DNA from: a virus
IMG/VR virus record: IMGVR_UViG_3300029286_003653
Coordinates: 1 to 37,320 of that record
Strand: one strand, 5' to 3'
Length of the DNA: 37,320 nucleotides
The notes under the pieces were generated by a model. The model searched no databases and had not been told where the DNA came from. It saw nothing but the letters and a program-made list of their open reading frames with translations. Every line of letters starts with the position of its first letter. The stretch's first letter is position 1. This document shows, piece by piece, positions 1-6,996 of the stretch. Position numbers and translations under genes: made by a program.

Positions 1-1695
1 ATGAAGAAACAAAAATTACGCGTAGCTATAGCGCAAATAAACTGCGTTGTAGGCGATCTTAATGGCAACAGCGAAAAAATATGCCGGTTTGTTAAAGATG
101 CGAAGCGGATCGGCGCTGATATTGTAGCATTTCCAGAGCTTGCCATAACCGGATATCCGCCTGAAGACCTTTTGATTAAGCCGAAATTTATTAAAGATAA
201 TATAAAAGCGCTTAAACGCGCGGCTGATTGTGTTGACGAAAATATTGTTGCGATTATAGGCTTTGTAGACGCGAAAGCCGATAAAATTTATAATGCGGCT
301 GCCGTTATATATAAAAAGAGGATAGTAGGAATATACCATAAGATGCTTTTGCCTAATTATGGCGTTTTTGATGAACAGCGCTATTTTAAAACAGGAAGCG
401 ATCTTGTTATGTTTAGGTTTGGTGATATAATTTTTGGCGTAGATGTATGCGAAGATATATGGCATAAAGAAGGCCCTGCCAGGCTTCAGGCCGCGTGCGG
501 AGCAGGGCTTATTATAAATATCAATTCCTCCCCTTATTATGCCGGTAAAGTTAAGGTAAGAGAAAATATACTCAAGGCGCAGGCAAAAGCAAATAATGTT
601 TCTATTGTTTACGCAAACCTGGTAGGCGGCCAGGATGAGCTTGTTTTTGACGGCCAAAGCATGATAGTTGCAAACAGCGGAAAGGTTTTAAACCGCGGCA
701 GCGCATTCACCGAAGATTTGATAGTTACGGATTTGGATGTATTGGTGAAAAAAGCAAAACCACGGATAAGGCTTATTAAAATTGCGGATAAATTTGTTCC
801 AACAGAAAAACCTGCGCTTAACATGAGAAGAGTAACAGCGCCGGGGCCTGTTGAAGAAATTTACCAGGCATTGATGTTGGGCCTGAAGGATTATGTAAAT
901 AAAAATGGATTCAAAAAAGTAGCCATTGGCATAAGCGGCGGGATTGATTCAGGCCTCGTGGCTGTTTTAGCCGTTGATGCATTAGGTAAAGAGAATGTTT
1001 GCGGGGTATTTATGCCGTCGCGTTATTCTTCGCTTGACTCAAGAGAAGACTCCGAGTTGCTAGCACAGAATTTAGGCATAAAACTTATGAATATTTCCAT
1101 AGAAGATGTTTATAAAATATATTTAGAGGCGCTTAAGCCGTGTTTCGCGGGGGCTGAAGAAAATATAGCTGAGGAAAATTTGCAGGCGCGCATAAGAGGC
1201 AATATGCTTATGGCGTTGTCCAATAAATTTGGCTGGCTTATTCTTACAACAGGAAATAAATCAGAGATGAGCACCGGATATGCCACTCTTTACGGAGATA
1301 TGGCAGGCGGTTTTGCGGTTATAAAAGATGTGCCTAAGACATTGGTTTATAAATTAGCGAAATATAGAAACATAAAAGGCATCGTGATTCCTGAGCGCAT
1401 GATTACAAAAGAGCCGACAGCGGAATTAAAGCATAATCAGAAAGACTCAGACAGTTTGCCTGTTTACGAAATTCTTGACCCTGTACTTAAGGCATATGTT
1501 GAATTAGATAAGGATTTAAATAGTATAGTTTCAATGGGATTTGATAAACAAACCGTTGCCAAAGTGTTAAGCTTAGTAGACAAAAGCGAATATAAACGCA
1601 GACAGTCTCCGCCAGGAATAAAGATTACGCCAAAGGCATTTGGCAAGGATAGGCGCATGCCTATTACAAATAAATATATCAATAGCTCAAGTTAG
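1..1695 (+). CDS. nadE: Glutamine-dependent NAD+ synthetase
   Basis: This enzyme makes NAD+ from nicotinic acid adenine dinucleotide, ATP and glutamine in the last step of cytosolic NAD synthesis. The 564-residue protein has the two expected domains. The N-terminal nitrilase-like amidase (about 1-260) frees ammonia from glutamine and shows the Glu-Lys-Cys triad at E46 (FPELAITGYPPEDLL), K114 (HKMLLPNYG) and C150 (VDVCEDIWH). The C-terminal synthetase domain has the ATP-pyrophosphatase loop SGGIDS at 312-317 and the TTGNKSE motif further on. Length is normal for the fused, glutamine-using form. The start is the first base of the window, so its ribosome site cannot be seen. It is a housekeeping gene on the host side of the attachment site, followed after 17 bp by a tRNA gene. 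Confidence 0.96.
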   Translation: MKKQKLRVAIAQINCVVGDLNGNSEKICRFVKDAKRIGADIVAFPELAITGYPPEDLLIKPKFIKDNIKALKRAADCVDENIVAIIGFVDAKADKIYNAAAVIYKKRIVGIYHKMLLPNYGVFDEQRYFKTGSDLVMFRFGDIIFGVDVCEDIWHKEGPARLQAACGAGLIININSSPYYAGKVKVRENILKAQAKANNVSIVYANLVGGQDELVFDGQSMIVANSGKVLNRGSAFTEDLIVTDLDVLVKKAKPRIRLIKIADKFVPTEKPALNMRRVTAPGPVEEIYQALMLGLKDYVNKNGFKKVAIGISGGIDSGLVAVLAVDALGKENVCGVFMPSRYSSLDSREDSELLAQNLGIKLMNISIEDVYKIYLEALKPCFAGAEENIAEENLQARIRGNMLMALSNKFGWLILTTGNKSEMSTGYATLYGDMAGGFAVIKDVPKTLVYKLAKYRNIKGIVIPERMITKEPTAELKHNQKDSDSLPVYEILDPVLKAYVELDKDLNSIVSMGFDKQTVAKVLSLVDKSEYKRRQSPPGIKITPKAFGKDRRMPITNKYINSSS

Positions 1696-1712
1696 AAAAA
1701 ATATGGCAATTC

Positions 1713-1802
1713 GGAAGGTTGGCAGAGTGGTCGAATGCGCACGCCTCGAAAGCGTGTGAGCCTGAAAGGGTTCCGAAGGTTCAAATCCTTCACCTTCCGC
1801 CA
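1713..1802 (+). tRNA. tRNA-Ser (anticodon CGA)
   Basis: The sequence folds as a class II tRNA. The 7-bp acceptor stem pairs GGAAGGT (1713-1719) with ACCTTCC (1792-1798), followed by discriminator G1799 and encoded CCA (1800-1802). The D stem is GCA/TGC. The anticodon stem CACGC/GCGTG (1740-1744/1752-1756) holds the loop CTCGAAA with anticodon CGA at 1747-1749, which reads UCG. A long variable arm and the T loop TTCAAATC complete it. It is transcribed with nadE or just after it. The CCA overlaps the first bases of the downstream hairpin. Confidence 0.96.
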
Positions 1803-1879
1803 TACTTTGCCGCCAGATTGAAATAGCTTGCGGCAAAGTATGATCCTGTTTTTCCAGTTATCACGAGTATAAAAACAGG
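1801..1879 (+). repeat. Two-hairpin unit 1 after tRNA-Ser(CGA)
   Basis: A perfect 13-bp stem (1801-1813 with 1830-1842) encloses a loop ending ATAGCTT. Two bases later a second 9-bp stem pairs CCTGTTTTT (1845-1853) with AAAAACAGG (1871-1879), its loop beginning CCAGT. The first hairpin followed by a T run could act as the tRNA terminator. The same two-hairpin plan with different stem sequences recurs at 1941-2015. Confidence 0.6.
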
Positions 1880-1940
1880 ACCTGTGAGCATAGGTTTAAT
1901 AATTGTGTGATATTTGATAATTTGAAGTGGAGTCATAAGG

Positions 1941-2015
1941 TACTGTTTTGCTGCTGGAGATAGCTTGCAAAACAGTATCGATTTTTCCAGTAAAAATATT
2001 CTAATAGAAAAATCG
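1941..2015 (+). repeat. Two-hairpin unit 2 before tRNA-Ser(GGA)
   Basis: A perfect 11-bp stem (1941-1951 with 1967-1977) has a loop ending ATAGCTT, as in unit 1. It is followed by a 9-bp stem CGATTTTTC (1979-1987) with GAAAAATCG (2007-2015), whose 5' side runs into CAGT. Stem sequences differ from unit 1 while pairing and loop words are kept. The hairpin plus T run resembles a terminator, but the last paired base is the first base of the next tRNA, so it could also mark processing. Confidence 0.55.
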
Positions 2016-3731
2016 GAGAGGTCGCATAGTCCGGCTTAGTGCGCGCGCTTGGAAAGCGCGTAACCTCAAAAGGGTTCCAGGGTTCGAATCCCTGCCTCTC
2101 CGCCATTGTTGACGCTCAGGCGAACCCTGTTCATTGCTGGTAACAGCAACGGGCAGGGTTTCCTGTTTTTTAGGGTCAATTTGGCAGGTTAGTTCCTCGA
2201 ACGGTTCCCCGATGTACATCCGCATTATTACGTGGTCATCATGGACGTCTATGGCTTTAATTAGGGCTTTTAGCAGGGTTATCTGAGCCTCGGCAGGGGC
2301 TTTGTCCAGATGTGCCATGGCAAACCGCAGGTTTGAATACAAATACTCGCTGGAGTGGATCGACATGTCAGCGGCCCTTCGGCGCGCTACCGCTTTAGAC
2401 AATTTATCTTCCAATATGGTAACTTCCTTTTCAAGCGCGTCCATTTTGTCTGAGTAGGTGACGCCTTTTGAGATCACTTTTTCGATGGCAAGGTTTAATA
2501 GTTTAGTCGCCGCTTTTTTGGCTACATCGAGCTTCTTTTGCAGGGTTTTGACTTCTTTGTCGTAGATGTCCAGCTTGGTCGCATTGTCTTTGATCGCATT
2601 TCCCATCGCCTTCACGATGATTTCCTGATCCTTTGACGCCCGCCTAAAGAAGGCAATCACCGCTTCATCAAACGCCGTAGCGGATATCCGCTTGGTGTCA
2701 CACCCAAGTCTTTGTCTCGCCCGGCTACATTCATAATAATAAAAAATGTTTCCATTATGGCTATGAGCTATGGTGCAGACGAGGCTACTCCCGCATTTTC
2801 CGCATCGCAATAATCCCTTCAAACGGTTGTTATAATCCTTGGCTATTTTCTTGAATCTGTGACCGGGCAGGTTCGCCGTGATCACCCGGTTCGCTTTATC
2901 CCAGAGTTCATCATCAACAATTGCTTGGTGTGTGCCTTTGTGCAGTTCTCCGGAGTAGGAGATTGTGCCTTTATAGAACGGATTCTTTAAGATTTTGGCT
3001 ACGGTTTGTTTTCGCCACAGCATTTTCTTTGCGGTCGGCACTTCGTTTTGTATGAGGGTGTGTCCGATTTCGCTCAAGCTTTTATTCTCAGCGGCCAGCT
3101 CAAAAATGCGCCTTATGTGCGGCGCGATTGTTTCATCGATTTCATTCTTATGCGGCTGTCTGCCGTTTGGAAGTGGCTCGCCGTCTTTGACTTGCTTATA
3201 GCCAAATGGCGGTTTTCCGGCAACCCATTTACCTTGCCTTGCCCGGGCGATCTGGGAGGCTTTGACACGTTCGCCGGTTAGTTCACGCTCGAAAGCGGAG
3301 AGCAGACCGATGATGCCGATAACAACCCGGCCGATGGCGGTTGAGCTGTCAAGATTCTCACGGACGGATAAGAAGGCAACTTCTTTGGCATTGAAAATAT
3401 CAATCATGCTGTAAAGGTCACGGGGGTTGCGGGTGAGGCGGTCGAGGCGGAAGAAGATAATGCCATCAAAGGACTTCGTTTTTTGAATGTCTTTGAGTAT
3501 GGCTTGGATGCCGGGACGATTCAGGTCTTTTCCGGAATAGCCGTCGTCGTTAATTACACCGTTATCACCGAAGCTTGCTAGTTCGTAACCGAAGGCATCC
3601 ATCATGTTTTTGCAGTGATGGGCCTGCGCGTCAAGTGTCGTGTAGTCGCCTTGCGCCTGATCATCGGTAGAACATCGGGTATAAATGACGAATCGTTTTC
3701 TTTTCTTGTCTTGAACTATTGGTGCGATCAT
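2001..3731 (-). CDS. Large serine recombinase (phage integrase)
   Basis: This protein probably catalyses integration and excision of the prophage. The 576-residue protein starts with a resolvase catalytic domain: the nucleophile is S21 in YTRCSTDDQ, and FFRLDRLTRNPRDLY and the AFERELTGERVKASQIARARQGKW helix follow. Next come a recombinase domain, a zinc ribbon (CGKCGSSLVC and later Cys residues) and a long coiled coil, as in large serine integrases. The start is supported by an AAAGGAG site just upstream on the minus strand. The last 34 residues (543-576) are translated from the reverse complement of tRNA-Ser(GGA), so the natural C-terminus in the free phage genome probably differs. It is transcribed away from the early phage genes. 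Confidence 0.93.
   Translation of the reverse strand: MIAPIVQDKKRKRFVIYTRCSTDDQAQGDYTTLDAQAHHCKNMMDAFGYELASFGDNGVINDDGYSGKDLNRPGIQAILKDIQKTKSFDGIIFFRLDRLTRNPRDLYSMIDIFNAKEVAFLSVRENLDSSTAIGRVVIGIIGLLSAFERELTGERVKASQIARARQGKWVAGKPPFGYKQVKDGEPLPNGRQPHKNEIDETIAPHIRRIFELAAENKSLSEIGHTLIQNEVPTAKKMLWRKQTVAKILKNPFYKGTISYSGELHKGTHQAIVDDELWDKANRVITANLPGHRFKKIAKDYNNRLKGLLRCGKCGSSLVCTIAHSHNGNIFYYYECSRARQRLGCDTKRISATAFDEAVIAFFRRASKDQEIIVKAMGNAIKDNATKLDIYDKEVKTLQKKLDVAKKAATKLLNLAIEKVISKGVTYSDKMDALEKEVTILEDKLSKAVARRRAADMSIHSSEYLYSNLRFAMAHLDKAPAEAQITLLKALIKAIDVHDDHVIMRMYIGEPFEELTCQIDPKKQETLPVAVTSNEQGSPERQQWRRGRDSNPGTLLRLRAFQARALSRTMRPLRFFY
2015..2105 (+). tRNA. tRNA-Ser (anticodon GGA), prophage target
   Basis: This is a class II tRNA. 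Acceptor GGAGAGG (2015-2021) pairs with CCTCTCC (2095-2101), followed by G2102 and encoded CCA (2103-2105). The D stem is GCA/TGC. The anticodon stem CGCGC/GCGCG (2044-2048/2056-2060) has loop TTGGAAA and anticodon GGA at 2051-2053, reading UCC and UCU. It has a long variable arm and the T loop TTCGAATC. The gene is intact, so it should still work. The serine recombinase reading frame on the other strand covers all of it, which marks its 3' part as the integration target. Confidence 0.96.
2054..2105. other. Putative left attachment site (att) in the 3' part of tRNA-Ser(GGA)
   Basis: Phage-type genes begin right after the tRNA CCA end, and the nearest one is a site-specific recombinase pointing at the tRNA, the usual arrangement at an attachment site. 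The exact crossover cannot be fixed because I found no second copy of the tRNA 3' end elsewhere in the window, so the right-hand site must lie further on. The coordinates bracket the anticodon-to-CCA part and are an inference. Confidence 0.4.
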
Positions 3732-3854
3732 TGTTCTCCTTTCTTATCTGCTTTACAACAACCCCTATAACAACCCCTCGGACAAGTCAAGCTATATTGA
3801 CCCCGCCAGTCGTTTGTTCGGCCTAATTGTATATTCCGGTTTTCTTGAGTTTTT

Positions 3855-3871
3855 GTCGGAATATTTCCGAC
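3855..3871. promoter_or_regulatory. Palindrome in the divergent control region, possible operator
   Basis: GTCGGAA (3855-3861), a 3-bp TAT centre and TTCCGAC (3865-3871) form a perfect 7-bp dyad between the leftward integrase gene and the first rightward gene. Further TTCCG words lie close by at about 3833 and 3885. Its right arm is the first part of the 35-bp repeat. The location suits a lysogeny or early operator, but no cognate repressor is visible in the window. Confidence 0.4.
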
Positions 3872-3899
3872 ACTTTTCGGGACTTTCCGGAATGTACGC
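3865..3899 (+). repeat. 35-bp direct repeat, copy 1 (leader element)
   Basis: This copy is identical over 35 bp to 4830-4864 and ends five bases before the ribosome site of the gene at 3918. It starts TTCCGACAC and ends AATGTACGC, with an internal TTCCG...CGGAA inverted repeat. The flanks of the two copies are unrelated. It could be a shared promoter, an operator or an RNA leader element. Confidence 0.7.
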
Positions 3900-3917
3900 C
3901 CTAGAGGTGAAAACCAA

Positions 3918-4142
3918 ATGGGCAAGCCGTTAGTTAGTCAATTTCAAAAACGCTTTAGAGATCGGATCACTGTGGTCTACGCGGACAAGCCCCGCACCGC
4001 TGTTGAACAACAAGTGCAAGGGGAGACTTTGGCAAAAGCCGTTACGCAGGTGATTACAGGGATCCTTAAGCGTGAACCCACGCAGGAGGAGTTGCTCGGG
4101 ATTGTTGATATATCCGAAGTGACTTCTCGTCGGAAAACCTAA
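3918..4142 (+). CDS. Small early phage protein, function unknown
   Basis: This is a 74-residue soluble protein that I do not recognise. The first half is basic and the second half is helical (LAKAVTQVITGILKREPTQEELLGIVDISEV), which would suit a small adaptor or regulator. The start is supported by a GAGGTGA ribosome site ten bases upstream and by the 35-bp repeat directly in front of that. It is the first rightward gene of the prophage and is followed by a hairpin terminator-like structure, so it may be expressed as its own unit. With no repressor recognised elsewhere, it is one of the few candidates for a lysogeny regulator, though it shows no clear helix-turn-helix. Confidence 0.7.
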   Translation: MGKPLVSQFQKRFRDRITVVYADKPRTAVEQQVQGETLAKAVTQVITGILKREPTQEELLGIVDISEVTSRRKT

Positions 4143-4165
4143 ATCACGGAGCCCTCCGTGATTTT
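4141..4165 (+). terminator. Hairpin terminator after the first early gene
   Basis: AAATCACGGA (4141-4150) pairs with TCCGTGATTT (4155-4164) around the tetraloop GCCC, starting at the stop codon of the preceding gene. The following T run is short, so termination may be partial. Confidence 0.55.
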
Positions 4166-4206
4166 GTGAGGGGGTTAAAAGGGCTATCCTTTAGTTGAGC
4201 TCATTT

Positions 4207-4241
4207 GAGACACCGCAAAAAAAAGAAAGCGGAGGTGTCTC
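4207..4241 (+). promoter_or_regulatory. Hairpin hiding the ribosome site of the sigma-like gene
   Basis: GAGACACC (4207-4214) pairs with GGTGTCTC (4234-4241), and the shorter words CCGC and GCGG inside can also pair around an A-rich loop. The 3' arm contains part of the GGAGG ribosome site (4231-4235) and ends at the base before the ATG at 4242. Translation of the sigma-like factor could therefore depend on opening this hairpin. Confidence 0.5.
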
Positions 4242-4823
4242 ATGATGAGTCCAAGGTACGAAGGTTTGTTTGAAGATTGGGAAATCGGAGTAGCAAAGAA
4301 AGTAATTGAGCGGTTCAGAAGGCAGTGGAAATGTTTAGAGCTGGAAGGGTTTGATGATCTCTTGCAGGAGTGCCTTACTGACTGGCACTTCTCAAAGGAT
4401 GATTACAATCCTTCGGCCGGAGCAAATGTTCGGACGTTTATGTCCCGGGTTGTGGAGCATAAACTTCAGCACCTTGTTGAAAAATTTACCGCAGGAAAAC
4501 GTAAGGCTGGGATTGATAACGTTTCATTAGACCAGCCGATCTCTGATGAAGAAGACGCGCCTACCTATTTAGACCGGCTTTCAGAAGATGAAAGCCAGAC
4601 CTCAAATCTGCATATCAGCGCAGAACTCAAAATTGATATTTCCCGAACGATCGAAAAGCTAACGCCGCAACAGCGTGAGCTTTGCCGCCTTTTGGCTGAG
4701 GAAGGCTTGAGCATTAAAGAAGCCAGTGAAGTGCTCAATAAGCCTCGCGGCACTCTCTACGAAGACATCAAGCGCATCAAGGCCATATTCCAGAAAGCGA
4801 ACCTCAATGAATATCTCGATTAA
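4242..4823 (+). CDS. Phage sigma-70-like factor (region 2 and region 4)
   Basis: This 193-residue protein probably redirects host RNA polymerase to phage promoters. Residues about 18-85 resemble sigma region 2, including DDLLQECLTDWHFSKDDY and a following helix with ANVRTFMSRVVEHKL. A spacer of about 45 acidic residues follows. Residues 133-183 form region 4, with a helix-turn-helix at LSIKEASEVLNKPRGTLYED. The size matches small ECF-like or phage sigma factors. The start has GGAGG six bases upstream, inside a hairpin; a second in-frame ATG follows at once. It is flanked by the two 35-bp repeats, which are candidates for its target sites. A role as a plain DNA-binding regulator cannot be excluded. 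Confidence 0.75.
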   Translation: MMSPRYEGLFEDWEIGVAKKVIERFRRQWKCLELEGFDDLLQECLTDWHFSKDDYNPSAGANVRTFMSRVVEHKLQHLVEKFTAGKRKAGIDNVSLDQPISDEEDAPTYLDRLSEDESQTSNLHISAELKIDISRTIEKLTPQQRELCRLLAEEGLSIKEASEVLNKPRGTLYEDIKRIKAIFQKANLNEYLD

Positions 4824-4829
4824 AAAAAG

Positions 4830-4864
4830 TTCCGACACTTTTCGGGACTTTCCGGAATGTACGC
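4830..4864 (+). repeat. 35-bp direct repeat, copy 2 (leader element)
   Basis: This is a perfect copy of 3865-3899, lying between the sigma-like gene and the ribosome site of the gene at 4881. An ATG inside the repeat (4857) happens to be in frame here but is out of frame in copy 1, so the repeat is conserved as DNA or RNA and not as coding sequence. Confidence 0.7.
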
Positions 4865-4880
4865 AGTGAGGAGAAAAAAG

Positions 4881-5156
4881 ATGACTGAGGTTTGCAGGTT
4901 CAAGTTCAAGGAAGGCATCAGCAAGGCAATGATCGAGGAGCAGGTTGCTATGGCGATCATCACAGCCGAATGCACGTTCGGTCAAGCCAGAGTACGGCTT
5001 CATGCCAGCTATGCGGCTTCTGACGGCAAAGCAGTCATCGATGTGGCGAGCGATGTCGGTGAGCAGATCGCACAAGTTTTTACAGGGTTAATGATTCGCA
5101 AGATCGGGGAAGAAAATTTCACCGTAGAGCGGATCAGAAAAAAGGAAGACGTATGA
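4881..5156 (+). CDS. Hypothetical early phage protein (91 aa)
   Basis: I do not recognise this family. The start at 4881 (MTEVCRF) is chosen over an upstream in-frame ATG at 4857 because a GAGGAG ribosome site lies just before it and the upstream ATG falls within the 35-bp repeat. The protein is a compact alpha/beta sequence with alternating strands (RVRLHASYAAS, AVIDVASDV) and no membrane segment or cysteine cluster. Its stop overlaps the start of the next small gene as ATGA, so the two are probably translated together in the operon leading to the SNF2-type helicase. Confidence 0.7.
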   Translation: MTEVCRFKFKEGISKAMIEEQVAMAIITAECTFGQARVRLHASYAASDGKAVIDVASDVGEQIAQVFTGLMIRKIGEENFTVERIRKKEDV

Positions 5157-5281
5157 AAGTCGATCGTGGACTCAAGAAACTTTATAAGGGCCTCAGCTGG
5201 TACAACCGCCGCAAGTTGACCGAAGCGAATCGTCCGTGCGGTAAGCAGAAAAGGAAGGCGGGCGATGGAAAGTCTTTATAA
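5153..5281 (+). CDS. Small basic protein (42 aa), translationally coupled
   Basis: This is a short frame of 42 codons, beginning at an ATG that overlaps the previous stop (ATGA) and ending 17 bp inside the helicase gene. The product is very rich in Lys and Arg (VDRGLKKLYKGLSWYNRRKL) and could bind nucleic acid. The tight overlaps on both sides argue for a real gene bridging two coupled neighbours, since without it a gap of about 108 bp would break the compact operon. No family is recognised. Confidence 0.5.
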   Translation: MKVDRGLKKLYKGLSWYNRRKLTEANRPCGKQKRKAGDGKSL

Positions 5282-6725
5282 ACACCAGCGTATGGCGGTT
5301 GATTTCGCCGTTGGGAATCAGGGCTGTTCCGCTCTGTTTCATGATCCCGGGTTAGGCAAGACGCGGACATGCCTTGAGATATTCAGCCATTACCGCGCGT
5401 ATCAGCCGAACCTCAGGCTATTTGTGGTGTGTCCGTTGTCGCTGGTCAATGCCGCGTGGGGTGAGGATATAAAGAGGTTCACGAGTTTCAGCTACGCGCC
5501 TTTCAAGGAATTAAAGGATAAGGTTCCGGACATAGTTGTCATTAACTATGAGGCGTTGATTTCAAAACGCTACCTACCAGCGGTTGAGCGGCTTATTCGG
5601 ACGCACAACTTCATGTGTGTATTGGATGAGAGTTCGCGGCTTAAGAACAACAAGAGCATTACCACAAAGACGCTTCTCGAACTCGCGGATGATTTCAGGT
5701 ATCGGATTGTCGCTTCTGGTACGCCTATGCCGAACAGCGAGCTTGAGCTATGGGGGCAGGTGCGATTTATCCAGCCGGATGTTTTGCCTACGTCGTTTTA
5801 CGCATTCCGCAATATCTACTTCCACCTTGAGCGTTATGGGCAGGTCATGCATTTGGCTGGGCAGTACGTAAGCCGCGATCAGATGCGGGAGTATCTCAGT
5901 TCGGGTTGGAAATACGTTATTTCGTCCGAGAACCGGCGCAGGTTAATGGAGGAGATCAAGCCATTCACCAACTGGGTCAAGAAAGAGGAAGCGTTGGATC
6001 TGCCCGAGAAGATTGATGAGGTGCGGGAGGTCGAGCTTAACGCCAAAGAGCAAAAAGCATACGACGAGATGCGTGACTTCTTAATCACCGAGATTGAAGG
6101 CGAGGAGATCACCGCGCAGGTCGCCTTGGCAAAACTAATGAAACTTCGTCAGGCGACGGCGGGATTTTTTTACTCCGAAACCGGCGCAGCCGTGGAAATC
6201 GGACATGCGACGAAACTCAAAGAGCTTGAGGAAATCTTGGAGGATCTCGGGCCCCAGCCGGTCATCATCTGGGTTCAATTCCATCACGAGGTCAGAGTTA
6301 TAGAAAAAATGATCGCCGCGAAGTACGGCGCAGATCAGGTGGCGACGCTTTATTCGGAGACCAAAGACAAAGAAGGTTCGATCAATCGTTTTAAGAATAG
6401 TCAGGTTCGTTATCTGATCGCGCATCCTAAGTCCGCGGGTCATGGGCTCACCTTCGTCAACTGCAGTGTCATGGTTTTTTACAGTCTTGATTATTCCTAC
6501 GAGTCACACGCTCAGGCGAGAGATCGCATTCACCGGATTGGCCAGAAGAAAAGCTGTCTTTATCTCTACATCGTAGCGCGGGACACAATCGACGAAGAAC
6601 TTGTGAAAGTTTTGCAGAAGAAAAAAGGTCTGCAGGAGGCGGTCTATGCCCTTGTCAGAGACAAAGCTAAAAAACAAGGTCATTCAATTCATAAGAAGGC
6701 AATACCCGGACACGTGGCTTTATAA
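5265..6725 (+). CDS. SNF2-family DNA helicase/translocase
   Basis: This is a superfamily 2 ATPase expected to move along double-stranded DNA in phage replication or recombination. Motifs in its 486 residues are Walker A HDPGLGKT (26-33), Walker B VLDESS (119-124, DESS in place of DEAH), motif III ASGTPMPN (150-157), and the C-terminal SNF2 motifs with QARDRIHRIGQ at 417-427. Both RecA-like lobes are present and the length is normal for phage members, which lack the extra domains of chromatin remodellers. The start has an AAGGCGGGCG-type purine stretch and overlaps the previous small gene. The 3' end overlaps the VRR-NUC gene by 80 bp, a frequent pairing in phages. Confidence 0.92.
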   Translation: MESLYKHQRMAVDFAVGNQGCSALFHDPGLGKTRTCLEIFSHYRAYQPNLRLFVVCPLSLVNAAWGEDIKRFTSFSYAPFKELKDKVPDIVVINYEALISKRYLPAVERLIRTHNFMCVLDESSRLKNNKSITTKTLLELADDFRYRIVASGTPMPNSELELWGQVRFIQPDVLPTSFYAFRNIYFHLERYGQVMHLAGQYVSRDQMREYLSSGWKYVISSENRRRLMEEIKPFTNWVKKEEALDLPEKIDEVREVELNAKEQKAYDEMRDFLITEIEGEEITAQVALAKLMKLRQATAGFFYSETGAAVEIGHATKLKELEEILEDLGPQPVIIWVQFHHEVRVIEKMIAAKYGADQVATLYSETKDKEGSINRFKNSQVRYLIAHPKSAGHGLTFVNCSVMVFYSLDYSYESHAQARDRIHRIGQKKSCLYLYIVARDTIDEELVKVLQKKKGLQEAVYALVRDKAKKQGHSIHKKAIPGHVAL

Positions 6726-6996
6726 AGCGGCGGATCGCTTTACGTCAGGCATTCCGGATTTGCTTCTATGCAAGAAAGGAAGGTTTTATGCGATTGAGCT
6801 TAAAGTCGGTTCTAACGATACTTTTCCCATTCAAGAGTTTGTTATGCGGGAGATCAAAAAAGCAGGCGGGCGCGCATGCGTCTGCAGAAGTGTTGAAGAA
6901 GTCAGAAACTTTATCGGGAAAGGAGGTGGGAACAATGTTGAAAATCGGAGACAAGATCACAGTGCCAGTCAAGATCGTCCAGATCATTCTGGATGA
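6646..6996 (+). CDS. VRR-NUC domain nuclease
   Basis: This is a small PD-(D/E)xK nuclease of the VRR-NUC family (116 residues), probably a structure-specific nuclease or Holliday-junction-type enzyme working with the SNF2 helicase just upstream. The catalytic pattern is visible: GIPDLL at 35-40 supplies the Asp, ELK at 51-53 supplies Glu and Lys, and an early helix carries E5. It starts 80 bp inside the helicase gene in another frame. The tail after about residue 98 is low in structure and is encoded over the start of the next gene. Stand-alone single-domain forms of this size are typical of phages. Confidence 0.9.
   Translation: MPLSETKLKNKVIQFIRRQYPDTWLYKAADRFTSGIPDLLLCKKGRFYAIELKVGSNDTFPIQEFVMREIKKAGGRACVCRSVEEVRNFIGKGGGNNVENRRQDHSASQDRPDHSG

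Noticed and set aside
16-657. 213-codon open frame antisense to nadE
   Set aside because: It lies wholly opposite a clear housekeeping gene, has no ribosome site and a composition (many Ile, Asn, Tyr) expected from the reverse of AT-rich coding sequence.
3878-3887. GGGACTTTCC inside the 35-bp repeats equals a eukaryotic kappa-B site
   Set aside because: The window is bacterial and phage DNA; the match is a ten-base coincidence without meaning here.
4857-4880. Extended N-terminus MYAVRRKK for the gene at 4881
   Set aside because: The upstream ATG is part of the 35-bp repeat and is out of frame in the other copy; the ribosome site belongs to 4881.
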